Assembly (NCBI GenBank): GCA_934646835.1
Contig: CAKUES010000001.1
Coordinates: 1-64,000, forward strand
Length of the DNA: 64,000 nucleotides
Direction of reading: 5' to 3'
Source: an uncultured Coriobacteriales bacterium
Lineage (GTDB): Bacteria > Actinomycetota > Coriobacteriia > Coriobacteriales > QAMH01
Shown: positions 9,467-17,565 of the stretch, one piece after another
How positions within the stretch are numbered: position 1 is the first letter of the stretch
How the letters are laid out: each line of letters opens with the position of its first letter
The notes under the pieces: model-generated
The model's database searches: none
Told to the model about the DNA's origin: nothing
What the model saw: the letters and a program-made list of their open reading frames with translations, nothing else
Position numbers and translations under genes: made by a program

Positions 9467-9480
9467 CGGCGAGTGTTAAT

Positions 9481-9514
9481 CCCGAGGACCCGCGATTGTC
9501 AGCGGGTCCTCGGG
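9481..9514 (+). terminator. Strong hairpin after the broken surface-protein gene
   Basis: A perfect 13-bp stem, CCCGAGGACCCGC with GCGGGTCCTCGGG, encloses an 8-base loop 15 bases past the stop codon. There is no T run, so it may act by hairpin strength or as a 3' stabiliser. Confidence 0.55.
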
Positions 9515-9567
9515 CATGGCATGTGCGGTCATCAGCGAGTCCCGGGCCCGGTGGGAACGCACGGGAT

Positions 9568-9597
9568 ATGGGGAGGGACAGGGTCCCTCCCCTACGT
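9568..9597. repeat. GTAG-footed GGGGAGGGAC hairpin
   Basis: GGGGAGGGAC-AGG-GTCCCTCCCC followed by TACGT. On the minus strand it reads as a GTAG-footed hairpin like those at 35846, 37816 and 39921. Confidence 0.65.
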
Positions 9598-9650
9598 GTT
9601 CTCGGCGGCCCGCCGGTGCTGACGCGATGCCATAGGCGAGCCGTAGCGAT

Positions 9651-9672
9651 GGGGTCGAATAAATTCGACCCC
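9651..9672. repeat. GGGGTCGAAT hairpin
   Basis: GGGGTCGAAT pairs with ATTCGACCCC around a two-base loop; a GTAG lies six bases upstream. It is related to the element at 6594 and lies before the 3' end of the convergent flavodoxin gene, where it could serve as a bidirectional terminator. Confidence 0.5.
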
Positions 9673-9746
9673 TGCGTATGCTCTGGCCTGCCGAAACGAT
9701 ACCCTATGAGACCGCAAATACAAGACAGGCTATCGCATAACACCGC

Positions 9747-10253
9747 CTATCGCCTTGCGACCATCTCCTTGAGCTTGGCGAGGTCGTTGACGTCAGGATG
9801 GGTCAGGGCGAGGTCGAAGTTCTCGATCAGCATGTCGAGATTGGCCGGATGGTCGGGCTGCTCCTTCATCCTCACGTAGCGATCCCTCACAGCCTGGGGC
9901 ATCTTGCCTTGGCACATGTACGTGCCCACTGCGGTGTTGCTCTCGTCAAGCGCCGCCTTGGTCCTTTCGAGCACACCGTTGAAATATTCCTCGCTTGTAC
10001 CAAAGCCCGCGGTGCCAAAGAGGAAGATCTTCTTGCCCCTCAGCTTTTGCAGCAGACCCATAGACGCATCATCGGCAACGCCCTTGTTCGTCCAAAAGCC
10101 GATGTAGAGGAGCTCGGACTCGGGATTCTCGATACTGCAATCGCCAAAGTAATCGCAATGCTCGACCGGAAGCGCGTCGCGGATCGCCTCCGCGAGCTGC
10201 TTGGTGTTGCCGGTGTTGCTGCTAAAGATGATCGAGTAGTTCACGCTGCCCAT
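9747..10253 (-). CDS. Flavodoxin family protein
   Basis: A 168-residue cytoplasmic FMN protein. The N-terminal motif S-S-N-T-G-N-T-K (residues ~10-17) is the flavodoxin phosphate loop, and L-Y-I-G-F-W and F-G-T-A-G-F-G match the two later FMN-contact loops. It probably shuttles single electrons to a reductase that is not evident nearby. The start at 10253 places a modest AAGGCAGG ribosome site upstream; a longer upstream reading adds 13 residues unlike flavodoxins. It is transcribed divergently from the iron-sulfur aldo/keto reductase gene, another redox protein, and the two may share the control region between them. Confidence 0.88.
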   Translation of the reverse strand: MGSVNYSIIFSSNTGNTKQLAEAIRDALPVEHCDYFGDCSIENPESELLYIGFWTNKGVADDASMGLLQKLRGKKIFLFGTAGFGTSEEYFNGVLERTKAALDESNTAVGTYMCQGKMPQAVRDRYVRMKEQPDHPANLDMLIENFDLALTHPDVNDLAKLKEMVARR

Positions 10254-10291
10254 GGCGCGACCTGCCTTTCGTTGCGCGTTGATTCTTGACA

Positions 10292-10320
10292 ACTGTAGAC
10301 CTGCGCCCGGCCTGCCGCAA
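10292..10320 (-). promoter_or_regulatory. Promoter for the flavodoxin gene
   Basis: On the minus strand, TTGCGG (10320-10315) and TACAGT (10297-10292) are separated by 17 bases and lie about 40 bases before the start codon. On the plus strand, a TATGAT at 10392-10397 is a candidate -10 for the divergent reductase gene. Confidence 0.5.
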
Positions 10321-10442
10321 CGCCTGCGCGCGTTCGGTATCGCTCTTGTTGCCGAGCGCGCCGCCAGATGCCGCCGCGATACCGCAAGGCGTATGATTAA
10401 CCCATGGGAGAGTCAGCACCACCCACTTTGAGAGGAGCGAGC

Positions 10443-11588
10443 ATGAACTACCGCAAACTGGGAAGGACCGGCCTCATGGTGAGCGAGCTCGGCTTTGACG
10501 CCGAGTGGATCCCGGCCGATAATCGGCAATTTGTACGACAGCTTGTCGCGCAAAGTGAGGAGCTGGGCATCAACCTCGTCGATTGCTGGATGGTCAACCC
10601 GGACATTCGCAAGCCGCTGGGCGACGCTGTTTGCGAGCATCGCGACAAATGGATCGTCCAGGGGCATTTTGGCGCGACCTGGGACGGCGAGCAGTACGTC
10701 CGCACGCGCGAGATGGACAAGGTCGCCCCCGCGTGGGAGTACCTGCTGGACTGCTTTGGCGGGCACATCGAGCTCGGCCTCATCCACTACGTCGACTCCA
10801 CCGAGGAGTTCGAGCAGATCATGAGCGGCGGCGCGTTCATCGACTACGTGCGCGCGGAGAAGGCGGCCGGCCACATCGACCACATCGGCCTGTCGACGCA
10901 TAACCCCGACGTGGCGCTGCGCGCGTGCGACTTTGCGGAGATCGAGATGATCATGTTCTCGCTCAACCCCGCCTACGACATGCTGCCGCCTTCCGATGAC
11001 ATCAACACCATGCTTGCGGAGGACTACGAGGATGGGCTGTCGAACATCGACCCCATGCGCCAGGAGCTGTACCGCCGCTGCGACATCGAGGGTGTCGGCC
11101 TCACGGTCATGAAGCCCTTTGCGGGCGGACGCCTGCTCGATGGGGAGAAGTCACCCTTTGGCGTGGCGATGACGCCCACGCAGTGCATCAGCTACTGCCT
11201 GTCGCGCCCTGCGGTTGCCTCCGTGCTGGCCGGCTACCGCGACGGCGCAGAGCTTTCCGGTTGTGCCGAGTATCTGAGCGCAAGCGTTGCCGAGCGCGAC
11301 TTCGCGTCGATACTTGCCGCCGCGCCGACGCACTCCTACTACGGGCAGTGCATCTACTGCGGTCATTGCCAGCCCTGCGCTGTGGGCATCAACATCGCCG
11401 AGGTCAACAAATTCTACGACCTCGCGGCCACTCACGACGAGGTGCCCGAGTCCGTCCGCAGCCACTACGAGGCGCTCGATGCGCACGCAACCGACTGCAT
11501 CTTCTGCGAGGCCTGCGAACAAAACTGCCCCTTTGGGGTGAAGATCGCCTCGCGCATGGCGCATGCCGGCGAGCTCTTTGGGCTGTAG
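10443..11588 (+). CDS. Aldo/keto reductase with C-terminal [4Fe-4S] ferredoxin domain
   Basis: A 381-residue protein. Residues ~1-280 form an aldo/keto reductase barrel (R-K-L-G-R-T-G-L-x-V-S-E-L-G-F start, H-I-G-L-S-T-H strand, V-M-K-P-F-A-G-G segment). The C-terminal ~90 residues hold two cysteine clusters, C-x2-C-x2-C-x2-C in C-I-Y-C-G-H-C-Q-P-C and C-x2-C-x2-C-x3-C in C-I-F-C-E-A-C-E-Q-N-C, as expected for two [4Fe-4S] clusters. Such fused proteins are common in anaerobes, with substrates mostly undefined. The start at 10443 follows GAGAGGAG; an upstream reading adds an implausible 13 residues. The divergent flavodoxin could be its electron partner. Confidence 0.9.
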   Translation: MNYRKLGRTGLMVSELGFDAEWIPADNRQFVRQLVAQSEELGINLVDCWMVNPDIRKPLGDAVCEHRDKWIVQGHFGATWDGEQYVRTREMDKVAPAWEYLLDCFGGHIELGLIHYVDSTEEFEQIMSGGAFIDYVRAEKAAGHIDHIGLSTHNPDVALRACDFAEIEMIMFSLNPAYDMLPPSDDINTMLAEDYEDGLSNIDPMRQELYRRCDIEGVGLTVMKPFAGGRLLDGEKSPFGVAMTPTQCISYCLSRPAVASVLAGYRDGAELSGCAEYLSASVAERDFASILAAAPTHSYYGQCIYCGHCQPCAVGINIAEVNKFYDLAATHDEVPESVRSHYEALDAHATDCIFCEACEQNCPFGVKIASRMAHAGELFGL

Positions 11589-11677
11589 GGGCTGAGAGCT
11601 GGCGCTGCGTTGCCGCAGCCGCGCGTTTGCTGCGCGGCCGCGGTCGTGGCGGCGGCAAGAAATGCACGGATGCCGAC

Positions 11678-11797
11678 TAGATAAGCACCGTATGCAGCTG
11701 AAAACCGCTAGTTAGGCACCACAGACGCATTCGTAAAAGTAGATATGCGTCTACGGTGCTTATCTAGCGGTTTTCAGCTGCATACGGTGCTTATCTA
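11678..11797. repeat. Long nested inverted repeat (33-bp perfect arms)
   Basis: The outer arms 11678-11710 and 11765-11797 are perfect 33-bp reverse complements starting TAGATAAGCACC. The 54-base centre contains AGACGCAT/ATGCGTCT and a second GCACC/GGTGC pair, so the arm motif recurs inside the loop. It lies in the 327-base gap between the aldo/keto reductase and the truncated vWA gene; that gap also holds a G/C-rich hairpin near 11610-11650. Nothing in it looks coding. Confidence 0.85.
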
Positions 11798-11915
11798 ACA
11801 ATCAGATGTTTTGGCTCCGGCTCCTGCGATGTCGCTTTCAAAGCGACCACTTGGGCCTCCTTCTTCCACATCCTTTTAGGCACAACGAAGGACAGCGAGC
11901 TTAAGGAGGCTCCCA

Positions 11916-12239
11916 ATGGGCAAGACGCAACGAACCGAGCTGGTGTTTATCCTCGACAAGAGCGGTTCGATGAGTGGGCTGGAGCGCGACACGACCGGCG
12001 GCTTCAACTCGGTGCTAAAGCAGCAGAAGGCGCAGTCGGGCGAGTGCGTGGTCACCACGGTGCTCTTCGACACCAACTACGAGCTGCTTCACGACCGCAT
12101 CGACATCCGCGCGGTGAGCAACGCGGTGTGCAGCTTGCGCTCGTGTGGAGAGGTGTCTGCGGAGTGCTTCGACGAGATCCGCGAGGATATGCGCCAGCGC
12201 GGTGGACGCGGCGGGCGGAGCGGCCATCGCCGCAGGTAG
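11916..12239 (+). pseudogene. von Willebrand A domain protein with internal deletion
   Basis: The 107-residue reading frame begins like small bacterial vWA proteins, with the metal-site motif D-K-S-G-S-M-S-G at residues ~14-21 and V-T-T-V-L-F-D strand. After L-L-H-D-R-I-D-I it jumps directly to the typical family C-terminus, S-C-G-E-V-S-A-E-C-F-D-E-I-R-E-D. Full-length relatives are about 200-230 residues, so roughly a hundred central residues, including the T-D-G-x-E-N motif, seem to have been removed in frame. The ribosome site (TAAGGAGG) is good, so a short protein could still be made, but it lacks most of the fold. No partner gene is adjacent. Confidence 0.7.
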
Positions 12240-12276
12240 CGCGACTGGGAACAGCCAGCTTGCCGGCTCGCCGATA

Positions 12277-12516
12277 CCCGATGGCGCCGACTTCGTCTGG
12301 CGCCTACGTGTCCTTGCGGCTCGGTGATGCTGACGCAGGGCTCCATATCACCGGGACACCCAGTGTGCCCCACCGTGACAGGGCACATTGGGTATTGCGT
12401 CAGCGCCGCTAAGCCGCGGAGCCCACGTAGCCGCGAGACGTAGTCCGCGGTACCTTGCAGGTGCCCGCCAACTCATTGCAACCCGATGGCGCCGACTTCG
12501 TCTGGCGCCTACGTGC
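12277..12516. repeat. Cluster of REP-like hairpins
   Basis: This gap holds two GGCGCC/GACTTCGTC elements (12277-12310 and 12476-12516) and a variant at about 12424-12461, where the arms are CCGCG-type but the GTAG foot, the bulged A and a similar loop are kept. Between them, near 12355-12395, CCCAGTGTGCCC and GGGCACATTGGG flank a core resembling that of the TGACAC repeats. No gene is visible between 12240 and 12597. Confidence 0.65.
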
Positions 12517-12597
12517 CCTTGTGAATCAACGGTGCTGACGCGCGGTCCAACCGTGTACCGCAAAGCCCGCAACCCCTTCACGCGACACCGTGTCGCA

Positions 12598-14844
12598 CTA
12601 GTCGTGGAACGGCGCCTCGTGACCTGCGAGTTTGGCGCTCATGGCAACGGCAGTGATGAGCGCCTCGACATCAGCGGCGGTGTTGTGGATGCCAAAGCTC
12701 ACGCGCGCGCTGCCCTCAAGGCCCATCGCTGCATGGAAGGGCAGCGCACACTGCCCGCCAGCACGGATGCAGACACCCAGCGCGCCAAGGTCGCTCGCAA
12801 GGCGCGCGCAGGCCACGCCTGTCAGGCTAAACGAGACCAGACCCGTGAGCCCGTCCTCGCCGCTATGGTCGCCCCACACCGTCATGTTCGCCAGCGTGTC
12901 GAGGCCCGCGAGCAGATACTTGGTAAGCGCCCTGCTGTGCGCGGCGACCGCATCCATCCCCAGCGTATCGAGCTGCTCGATAGCGCGCGCCAAACCCATG
13001 GCCTGCGCGATGGGCGGCGTGCCGGCCTCGTACTGGACGGCGCCGACGCGCAGGTAATAGGACTCGCGACCCACGTGAGAGACGATGCCACCGCCGCCAA
13101 ACGACGGGTCCATCTCCGCAAACGCCTCGTCGGAGATCCATAATCCGCCGATGCCAAAGGGGCCGTACGCCTTGTGCCCGCTGAAGGCCAGGAAATCGCA
13201 GCCCAGCTCGCGCACGTCGATCGCCAGGTGCGGGAAGGACTGCGCTGCGTCGCAGAAGAAGCGCGCGCCAACCTCATGCGCCAGCGCCGCCATCTTCTTA
13301 ACGGGGTTCTCGATGCCGAGCGTGTTCGAGATCTGCGCCACGCACACCAGGCGCGGACGTTGCTCGAGCAGTGCGCGATATGCGTCCATGTCGATGTGGC
13401 CGTCACCCAGCAGCGGGATGTAGGCGATGCGCGCGCTGCGAGCCTTGGCGGCCATACACCACGGCATCATGTTGGAGTGGTGCTCGGAGATCGTGATGAG
13501 GACGAGGTCGCCCTCCCGCAGGTTGCGCAGAGCCCACGCCTGAGCGGCCTTGTTGGCGGAATCGGTGGTGTTGGCCGTGAAGGCAAGCTGATGCGGAGCG
13601 GCGCCGATATGCTCCTCCACCACGGCGCGTGCGTCGTTGAACGCGGCGGTGGACTGCGCGGACAGCTCATAGCAGCCGCGGTAGATGTTGGCGTTGGCGT
13701 GGTTGTTGAAATCGGCCTCCGCTTGGACAGCACTCAGCAGGCGCTGCGAGGTCGCCGCGCTGTCGAGGTAGACGAGCGAGTCGCGTCGGCTGCGGTCGCC
13801 GAAGATGGCAAAGTCTCCCTTGTTGCGCTCGCCCCACGCGCTCTGTTCGGCAAGCTCGTCATGCTCGGCAGCGTCAAGCGCGACATCCATCTTGCCGACA
13901 ACCTCGCGCGCGACATCGAGCAGCTCAAGCGACGCCCTGGAGAGGCCCCGCGTCTCCTTGCGCGCCTCGCCATCGCTCAGTTTTGTCAGCTTGCGCACGA
14001 GCGTCACCGCCTCGAGCGCGGAGATGGGATCATCGGCGAGAAACGCATCGCGACGCTCGGACGAGCTGTCGTTGCCAGCGAGCTTCTCCTCGCCAAAGAC
14101 GAGGTCCTCCGCAGCAAGCTGCGGCAGCGGACGATAGGTGCTCCCCTCGCGCGCGGCAAAAAGCCCCTGCTCACGGGCCGTGTCGAAGAACGTGCGCGCA
14201 ATGAGCGTGGGGAGGCGGCGCAGCCATACGAACCAGGAGAAGACGACGTCGCAGCTGGGATTTTCCTGCTGACGCAGGCACAGCTGGGCGAGGTGCCACG
14301 GAGTGAGGCGCGGGCTTGTGCAACCGATGACCATGACGGAGTCGGCGTCCGGATGCTCGGCCAGAAGCTCCTTGGCGGCGAGGATGACGGCGGCGTTGAC
14401 GTTGAAGAGCTCAAACTCGTTGAGCTCGGCGCGGGCTGTGGCAAGGCCCGCGGCATCGACGCTGCGGACGGGCAGGCTGTCCCCGATCGCCGCACGGGCA
14501 GCATCCTCGTGCTCGGCAGCACCGCAGAGCATGACCTCGGCAGCTGCAAATCCGCCGGCGTGGGCGAGCTCAACGGCGTGGGCGATGAGCGGCTTGCCCT
14601 CATAGTGCTGCAGCGGGCGCGGCAGCTTGAGCTCCGGGGCGCTCTCATCGCCATCGCGGCCGTCGCAGACATAGGGCTCTTGCTCGGGGTCGTCGTAGGT
14701 AACCGTCAGCGGAGTCGTGTTCCAGTCGTCGGCGACGACGAGCGCGATCGTCTTGCCGCAGGCGGCGCGTTGCTCGGCCGCACCAAGCTGCTCGTGCACG
14801 ACCGGCTCCAGCACCGGCTGGTGCTCCCAGCGGTTATCGTTCAT
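12598..14844 (-). CDS. Fusion of nucleotidyltransferase-like domain and SufS/NifS-type cysteine desulfurase
   Basis: A 748-residue protein with two parts. Residues ~50-240 resemble a MobA/MocA-type nucleotidyltransferase (P-L-Q-H-Y-E-G-K-P-L-I-A-H-A-V-E), though the glycine-rich NTP loop is poorly conserved. Residues ~355-748 form a class V aminotransferase of the SufS type: D-S-A-A-T-S near the start, PLP-binding Lys558 in S-G-H-K-A-Y-G, and Cys699 in R-A-G-G-Q-C as the persulfide cysteine. The C-terminal enzyme should free sulfur (or selenium) from cysteine (or selenocysteine). MocA-like and NifS-like genes occur together in molybdenum-cofactor maturation gene sets, so a role in molybdoenzyme sulfuration is a reasonable inference. 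AGGAGG six bases upstream supports the start at 14844. It has no SufB, SufC or SufU neighbour. Confidence 0.8.
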   Translation of the reverse strand: MNDNRWEHQPVLEPVVHEQLGAAEQRAACGKTIALVVADDWNTTPLTVTYDDPEQEPYVCDGRDGDESAPELKLPRPLQHYEGKPLIAHAVELAHAGGFAAAEVMLCGAAEHEDAARAAIGDSLPVRSVDAAGLATARAELNEFELFNVNAAVILAAKELLAEHPDADSVMVIGCTSPRLTPWHLAQLCLRQQENPSCDVVFSWFVWLRRLPTLIARTFFDTAREQGLFAAREGSTYRPLPQLAAEDLVFGEEKLAGNDSSSERRDAFLADDPISALEAVTLVRKLTKLSDGEARKETRGLSRASLELLDVAREVVGKMDVALDAAEHDELAEQSAWGERNKGDFAIFGDRSRRDSLVYLDSAATSQRLLSAVQAEADFNNHANANIYRGCYELSAQSTAAFNDARAVVEEHIGAAPHQLAFTANTTDSANKAAQAWALRNLREGDLVLITISEHHSNMMPWCMAAKARSARIAYIPLLGDGHIDMDAYRALLEQRPRLVCVAQISNTLGIENPVKKMAALAHEVGARFFCDAAQSFPHLAIDVRELGCDFLAFSGHKAYGPFGIGGLWISDEAFAEMDPSFGGGGIVSHVGRESYYLRVGAVQYEAGTPPIAQAMGLARAIEQLDTLGMDAVAAHSRALTKYLLAGLDTLANMTVWGDHSGEDGLTGLVSFSLTGVACARLASDLGALGVCIRAGGQCALPFHAAMGLEGSARVSFGIHNTAADVEALITAVAMSAKLAGHEAPFHD

Positions 14845-14979
14845 AGGTCCCCTCCTGTTTGGTCCCTCAGGCAAAGTTCGAATGCACCCATTTTATCTCA
14901 CCCTTATAGGACAAATTCCACTACTCTGAATATTGGGCGATTCGTTGCTCTTGGATTGCGGCAGCGCAGCAGCTTGCGC

Positions 14980-15188
14980 GTGACACACATTGTGCCAGTG
15001 ACATTGTGTGTCATGTGCCCCTACGCCTCCGTGCTGCAACAAACATGCTCACTTGCAGCCGAACGTTTGAGACCAGGCCGATTCCGTTCAAGCCAAAGGC
15101 GTTGAACGGAATCGGCCTGGTCTCAAACGTTCGGCTAGCCCCAAGTCAGCGATGTGACACCTTTTGTCACTGGTACATCTGGTGTCAT
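14980..15188. repeat. Inverted TGACAC repeats flanking a long hairpin
   Basis: One 35-bp TGACAC element (14980-15014, core TGTGCCAGTGACA) and an inverted one of the other subtype (15154-15188, core TGTCACTGGTACA) bracket the 35-bp-arm hairpin at 15057-15136. The whole composite fills the gap between the two minus-strand genes. Confidence 0.8.
15057..15136. repeat. Perfect 35-bp hairpin
   Basis: Arms 15057-15091 and 15102-15136, starting AGCCGAACGTTTGAGACC, are perfect reverse complements with a 10-base loop GCCAAAGGCG. Such a perfect long stem implies recent formation or strong selection. Confidence 0.9.
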
Positions 15189-15203
15189 CTCTCCTCGAAA
15201 CGC

Positions 15204-15240
15204 AAAAGCCCCGGCACCAGATTGCCTCTGGTGCCGGGGC
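15204..15240 (-). terminator. Intrinsic terminator of the locus A importer operon
   Basis: On the minus strand, a 13-bp perfect stem (GCCCCGGCACCAG with CTGGTGCCGGGGC) is followed by TTTT, 15 bases past the stop codon of the binding-protein gene. Confidence 0.85.
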
Positions 15241-15254
15241 ATTGACGTTGCGGC

Positions 15255-16430
15255 CTAGTAGTGGGACTTGACGCCGTTGTCCTTGCCCTTCTTGGTAGCG
15301 CGGATGTCCTCGGCGTTGACACCAAAGGCGTCGCCACGCTCGGCAACTTGCTCCTTGAGGGGCTTGGCTGCGGTCTCGGCGGCGACATCACCATGCCACT
15401 CGGAGATTGCCTCAGTAAGCTCGTCGAGGTACGCGTCGACTTCGCTTTCCTCCTTGGGGGCGTCGGTCAGGAAGCCCGCATCATAGAGCTCGCGCCAACG
15501 CTCCTTGATGGATGCAGTGAAATCGTCCTTGTTGCCGTGACCGTAGAGGTAGTTGTGGGCCAGACCCTTCTCGATGTCGGGGTAGGAGCCGACGGTGTAG
15601 CCCTTCTCGATTGCCATCTCGACGGCACCGTCGACGTCGGCGCGCAGGATGTCGTCAGCCTTGGCAAACGCCAGGGCCAGCTTGTCGCCTGCGTCGGCGT
15701 ACTTCTCGAGGGTGTGGCTGTTGCAGCAGACAAAGCAGCAGTAGTACTCGCTCAGCTCCTGCGCGGAGATGAAGAAGAACTTCGCCTTCTTGGTCTCCTT
15801 GACCTGGGGATACAGAGTGGAATCGATGCCAATGATGGCGTCGACCTCGCCGTCCTTGAGGGCCTGCAGCAGCAGGGTGCCGTCGTAGACGACCCACTCG
15901 ATCTTGGAGGGATCGCCGCCCTGGCGCTTGCACAGGGAGTTGGACTCGACGTAAGAGGGGCCGGACATGCCGGTGCAGCCGACCTTCTTGCCTGCGAGGT
16001 CAGCGCAGTTGTCGATGCCGTTGCCCTCGAGGGTGATGCCGGACCAGCAGCCGGTGTGCATGACGTCGATCAGCTTGGCGTTGGCGCCCTGCAGGAAGGA
16101 CAAGAAGAAGCCCGGGGTCCACAGGAAGAAGTCGATCTCGTCGTTGGCGAGCATCTCTGTGGTGTCGGCCGTGATGGTGACGACCTTGGGCTCGATGCCG
16201 GCCTCCTCGAAGCACTTGTTCTCGATGGCGACGTAGACGGCCAGCTCGCAGCAGTTGCCGCCCCAGTAACCGATGGTCATGGGGATCTTCTCATCGGTGT
16301 TGACGGTCTTGTTCTCCTGCTTGGCGTCGCCGTTGTTGCCGCCACAGGCGGTCAGAGCGCTACCAGCGGCAACGGCGCCGGCGGTAGCGGCAGCGCCCGT
16401 CAGAAACGAGCGCCTGGTCAGCTTCTTCAT
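15255..16430 (-). CDS. NitT/TauT-type ABC transporter substrate-binding lipoprotein (locus A)
   Basis: A 391-residue secreted protein. The N-terminus has a twin-arginine motif (T-R-R-S-F-L) and a lipobox ending L-T-A-C, so it is probably a Tat-exported lipoprotein. The body resembles NMT1/TauA binding proteins (G-Y-W-G-G-N-C-C-E at the first strand, D-F-F-L-W-T-P-G, L-K-D-G-E-V-D-A). It is unusually rich in cysteine: N-C-C near residue 60 and Y-Y-C-C-F-V-C-C in the second lobe. The latter aligns with C-C-R-Q-N-C in the locus B protein. The start at 16430 has AGGGAAGG just upstream. It is the last gene of a permease-ATPase-permease-binding-protein operon. The ligand is unknown; the cysteines point to a metal, sulfur compound or thiol adduct. 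Confidence 0.85.
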   Translation of the reverse strand: MKKLTRRSFLTGAAATAGAVAAGSALTACGGNNGDAKQENKTVNTDEKIPMTIGYWGGNCCELAVYVAIENKCFEEAGIEPKVVTITADTTEMLANDEIDFFLWTPGFFLSFLQGANAKLIDVMHTGCWSGITLEGNGIDNCADLAGKKVGCTGMSGPSYVESNSLCKRQGGDPSKIEWVVYDGTLLLQALKDGEVDAIIGIDSTLYPQVKETKKAKFFFISAQELSEYYCCFVCCNSHTLEKYADAGDKLALAFAKADDILRADVDGAVEMAIEKGYTVGSYPDIEKGLAHNYLYGHGNKDDFTASIKERWRELYDAGFLTDAPKEESEVDAYLDELTEAISEWHGDVAAETAAKPLKEQVAERGDAFGVNAEDIRATKKGKDNGVKSHY

Positions 16431-16509
16431 AAGCAACCTTCCCTTTCTTTCTCTAGCCCCTCCTTGTAGAGGCCCTCTTCTCACAGCGCCCTTGCACTGA
16501 AGAATCCGA

Positions 16510-17553
16510 TTACCAGCGCGCCAGGTCCTTCTGCCAGCGAAGCAGCCAGTTCCTGAACGCGAACATGATGGCGGTCATGGTCGCGAAGATCACGATCATG
16601 ACGCCGACGTAGGCGTACACCTCGCCGTAGTTGGCGAGCGAGCGTATGTAGTTGATGCGGAACATCAAGCCCGCCTGCGCACCGCAGAGCTCCGTTGCCG
16701 CCATAGCGCCAAAGCTGTGGCTGAGCGCCATGAACAGCGCGTTGGCGATGGCCGGGATGGAGTTGGGCAGCATGACGTGGATGATGATGTAGAGCTTCGA
16801 CGCGCCCAGAGTCTCCGCGCGCTCGATGAGGCCTTTATCGATGTTTTTCACCGCGCTCGAGATCATGAGCGTGAGCGGGAACCACGATGCAAGAAACACC
16901 GCCGATAGCGCCGCCACGCGGCTTGAGTGGAAGAGCACGAAGAAGATCGGCATCCAGATGAGCGCCGGCACGGGGCCGATGATCTTGAGCAACGGGTTGA
17001 CCCAGTAGTCGACCAAGCGCACGCAGCCGCACAAGACGCCGGAGATGACGCCGCCCGTGATGCCAAAGACCAAGCCAAACAGCAGCGTGCCCATGGAGGC
17101 TGTGATGTCACCCCAGAGTTGCTCCGGGTAGCTCACCAGCTCGTGGACGATGCGGTCCGGCGAGGTGATAAACGGCATGCGCAGGGTGCCCGTCTTGAGC
17201 GTCAGGTAATCCTGGATCGTGAAGAAGATGAAGAACGCGAAGATCAACCACGAGAAGTGGCGGACTTTGAGGCGCAGTGGCCTGATGAACAGCGAGGCCA
17301 CGAAGAAGACGCCGTAGACGATCGCGCACATGGCAAGTGCCGGCAGCCAGCTTTTGGCCACGTACGCGACGGGGTGCACGTTGGGCAGCGCGACGAACTC
17401 GACGGCGGAGATGATCATGCCCAAAAACGGCACGAGCATGACCAGCGCGTCCTTGAGCGAGCAGCGCTCGAAGAAGGGTTTTCTCTTCTTCTTGAAGAGG
17501 CGCTCCTCCTCCCTCGTCATCTCGCGCTTGATGGTGTCTTGTGCAGAAGTCAA
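16510..17553 (-). CDS. ABC transporter permease (locus A, second permease)
   Basis: A 347-residue inner-membrane protein of the BPD_transp_1 type used by nitrate/sulfonate/taurine importers. Its C-terminal ~220 residues carry the permease domain, with E-x-A-x-x-L-G-A-S-K-x-Y-I-I-x-x-V-x-L-P-N-S-I-P, the EAA loop that contacts the ATPase. The N-terminal ~120 residues add about three membrane helices beyond the usual ~250-residue SsuC architecture. A TTG start at 17553 is likely, with AAGGGCGG upstream; ATG at residue 12 is the alternative. It follows the ATPase gene by 12 bases and is co-transcribed with it. Confidence 0.85.
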   Translation of the reverse strand: MTSAQDTIKREMTREEERLFKKKRKPFFERCSLKDALVMLVPFLGMIISAVEFVALPNVHPVAYVAKSWLPALAMCAIVYGVFFVASLFIRPLRLKVRHFSWLIFAFFIFFTIQDYLTLKTGTLRMPFITSPDRIVHELVSYPEQLWGDITASMGTLLFGLVFGITGGVISGVLCGCVRLVDYWVNPLLKIIGPVPALIWMPIFFVLFHSSRVAALSAVFLASWFPLTLMISSAVKNIDKGLIERAETLGASKLYIIIHVMLPNSIPAIANALFMALSHSFGAMAATELCGAQAGLMFRINYIRSLANYGEVYAYVGVMIVIFATMTAIMFAFRNWLLRWQKDLARW

Positions 17554-17565
17554 CCGTAACCGCCC

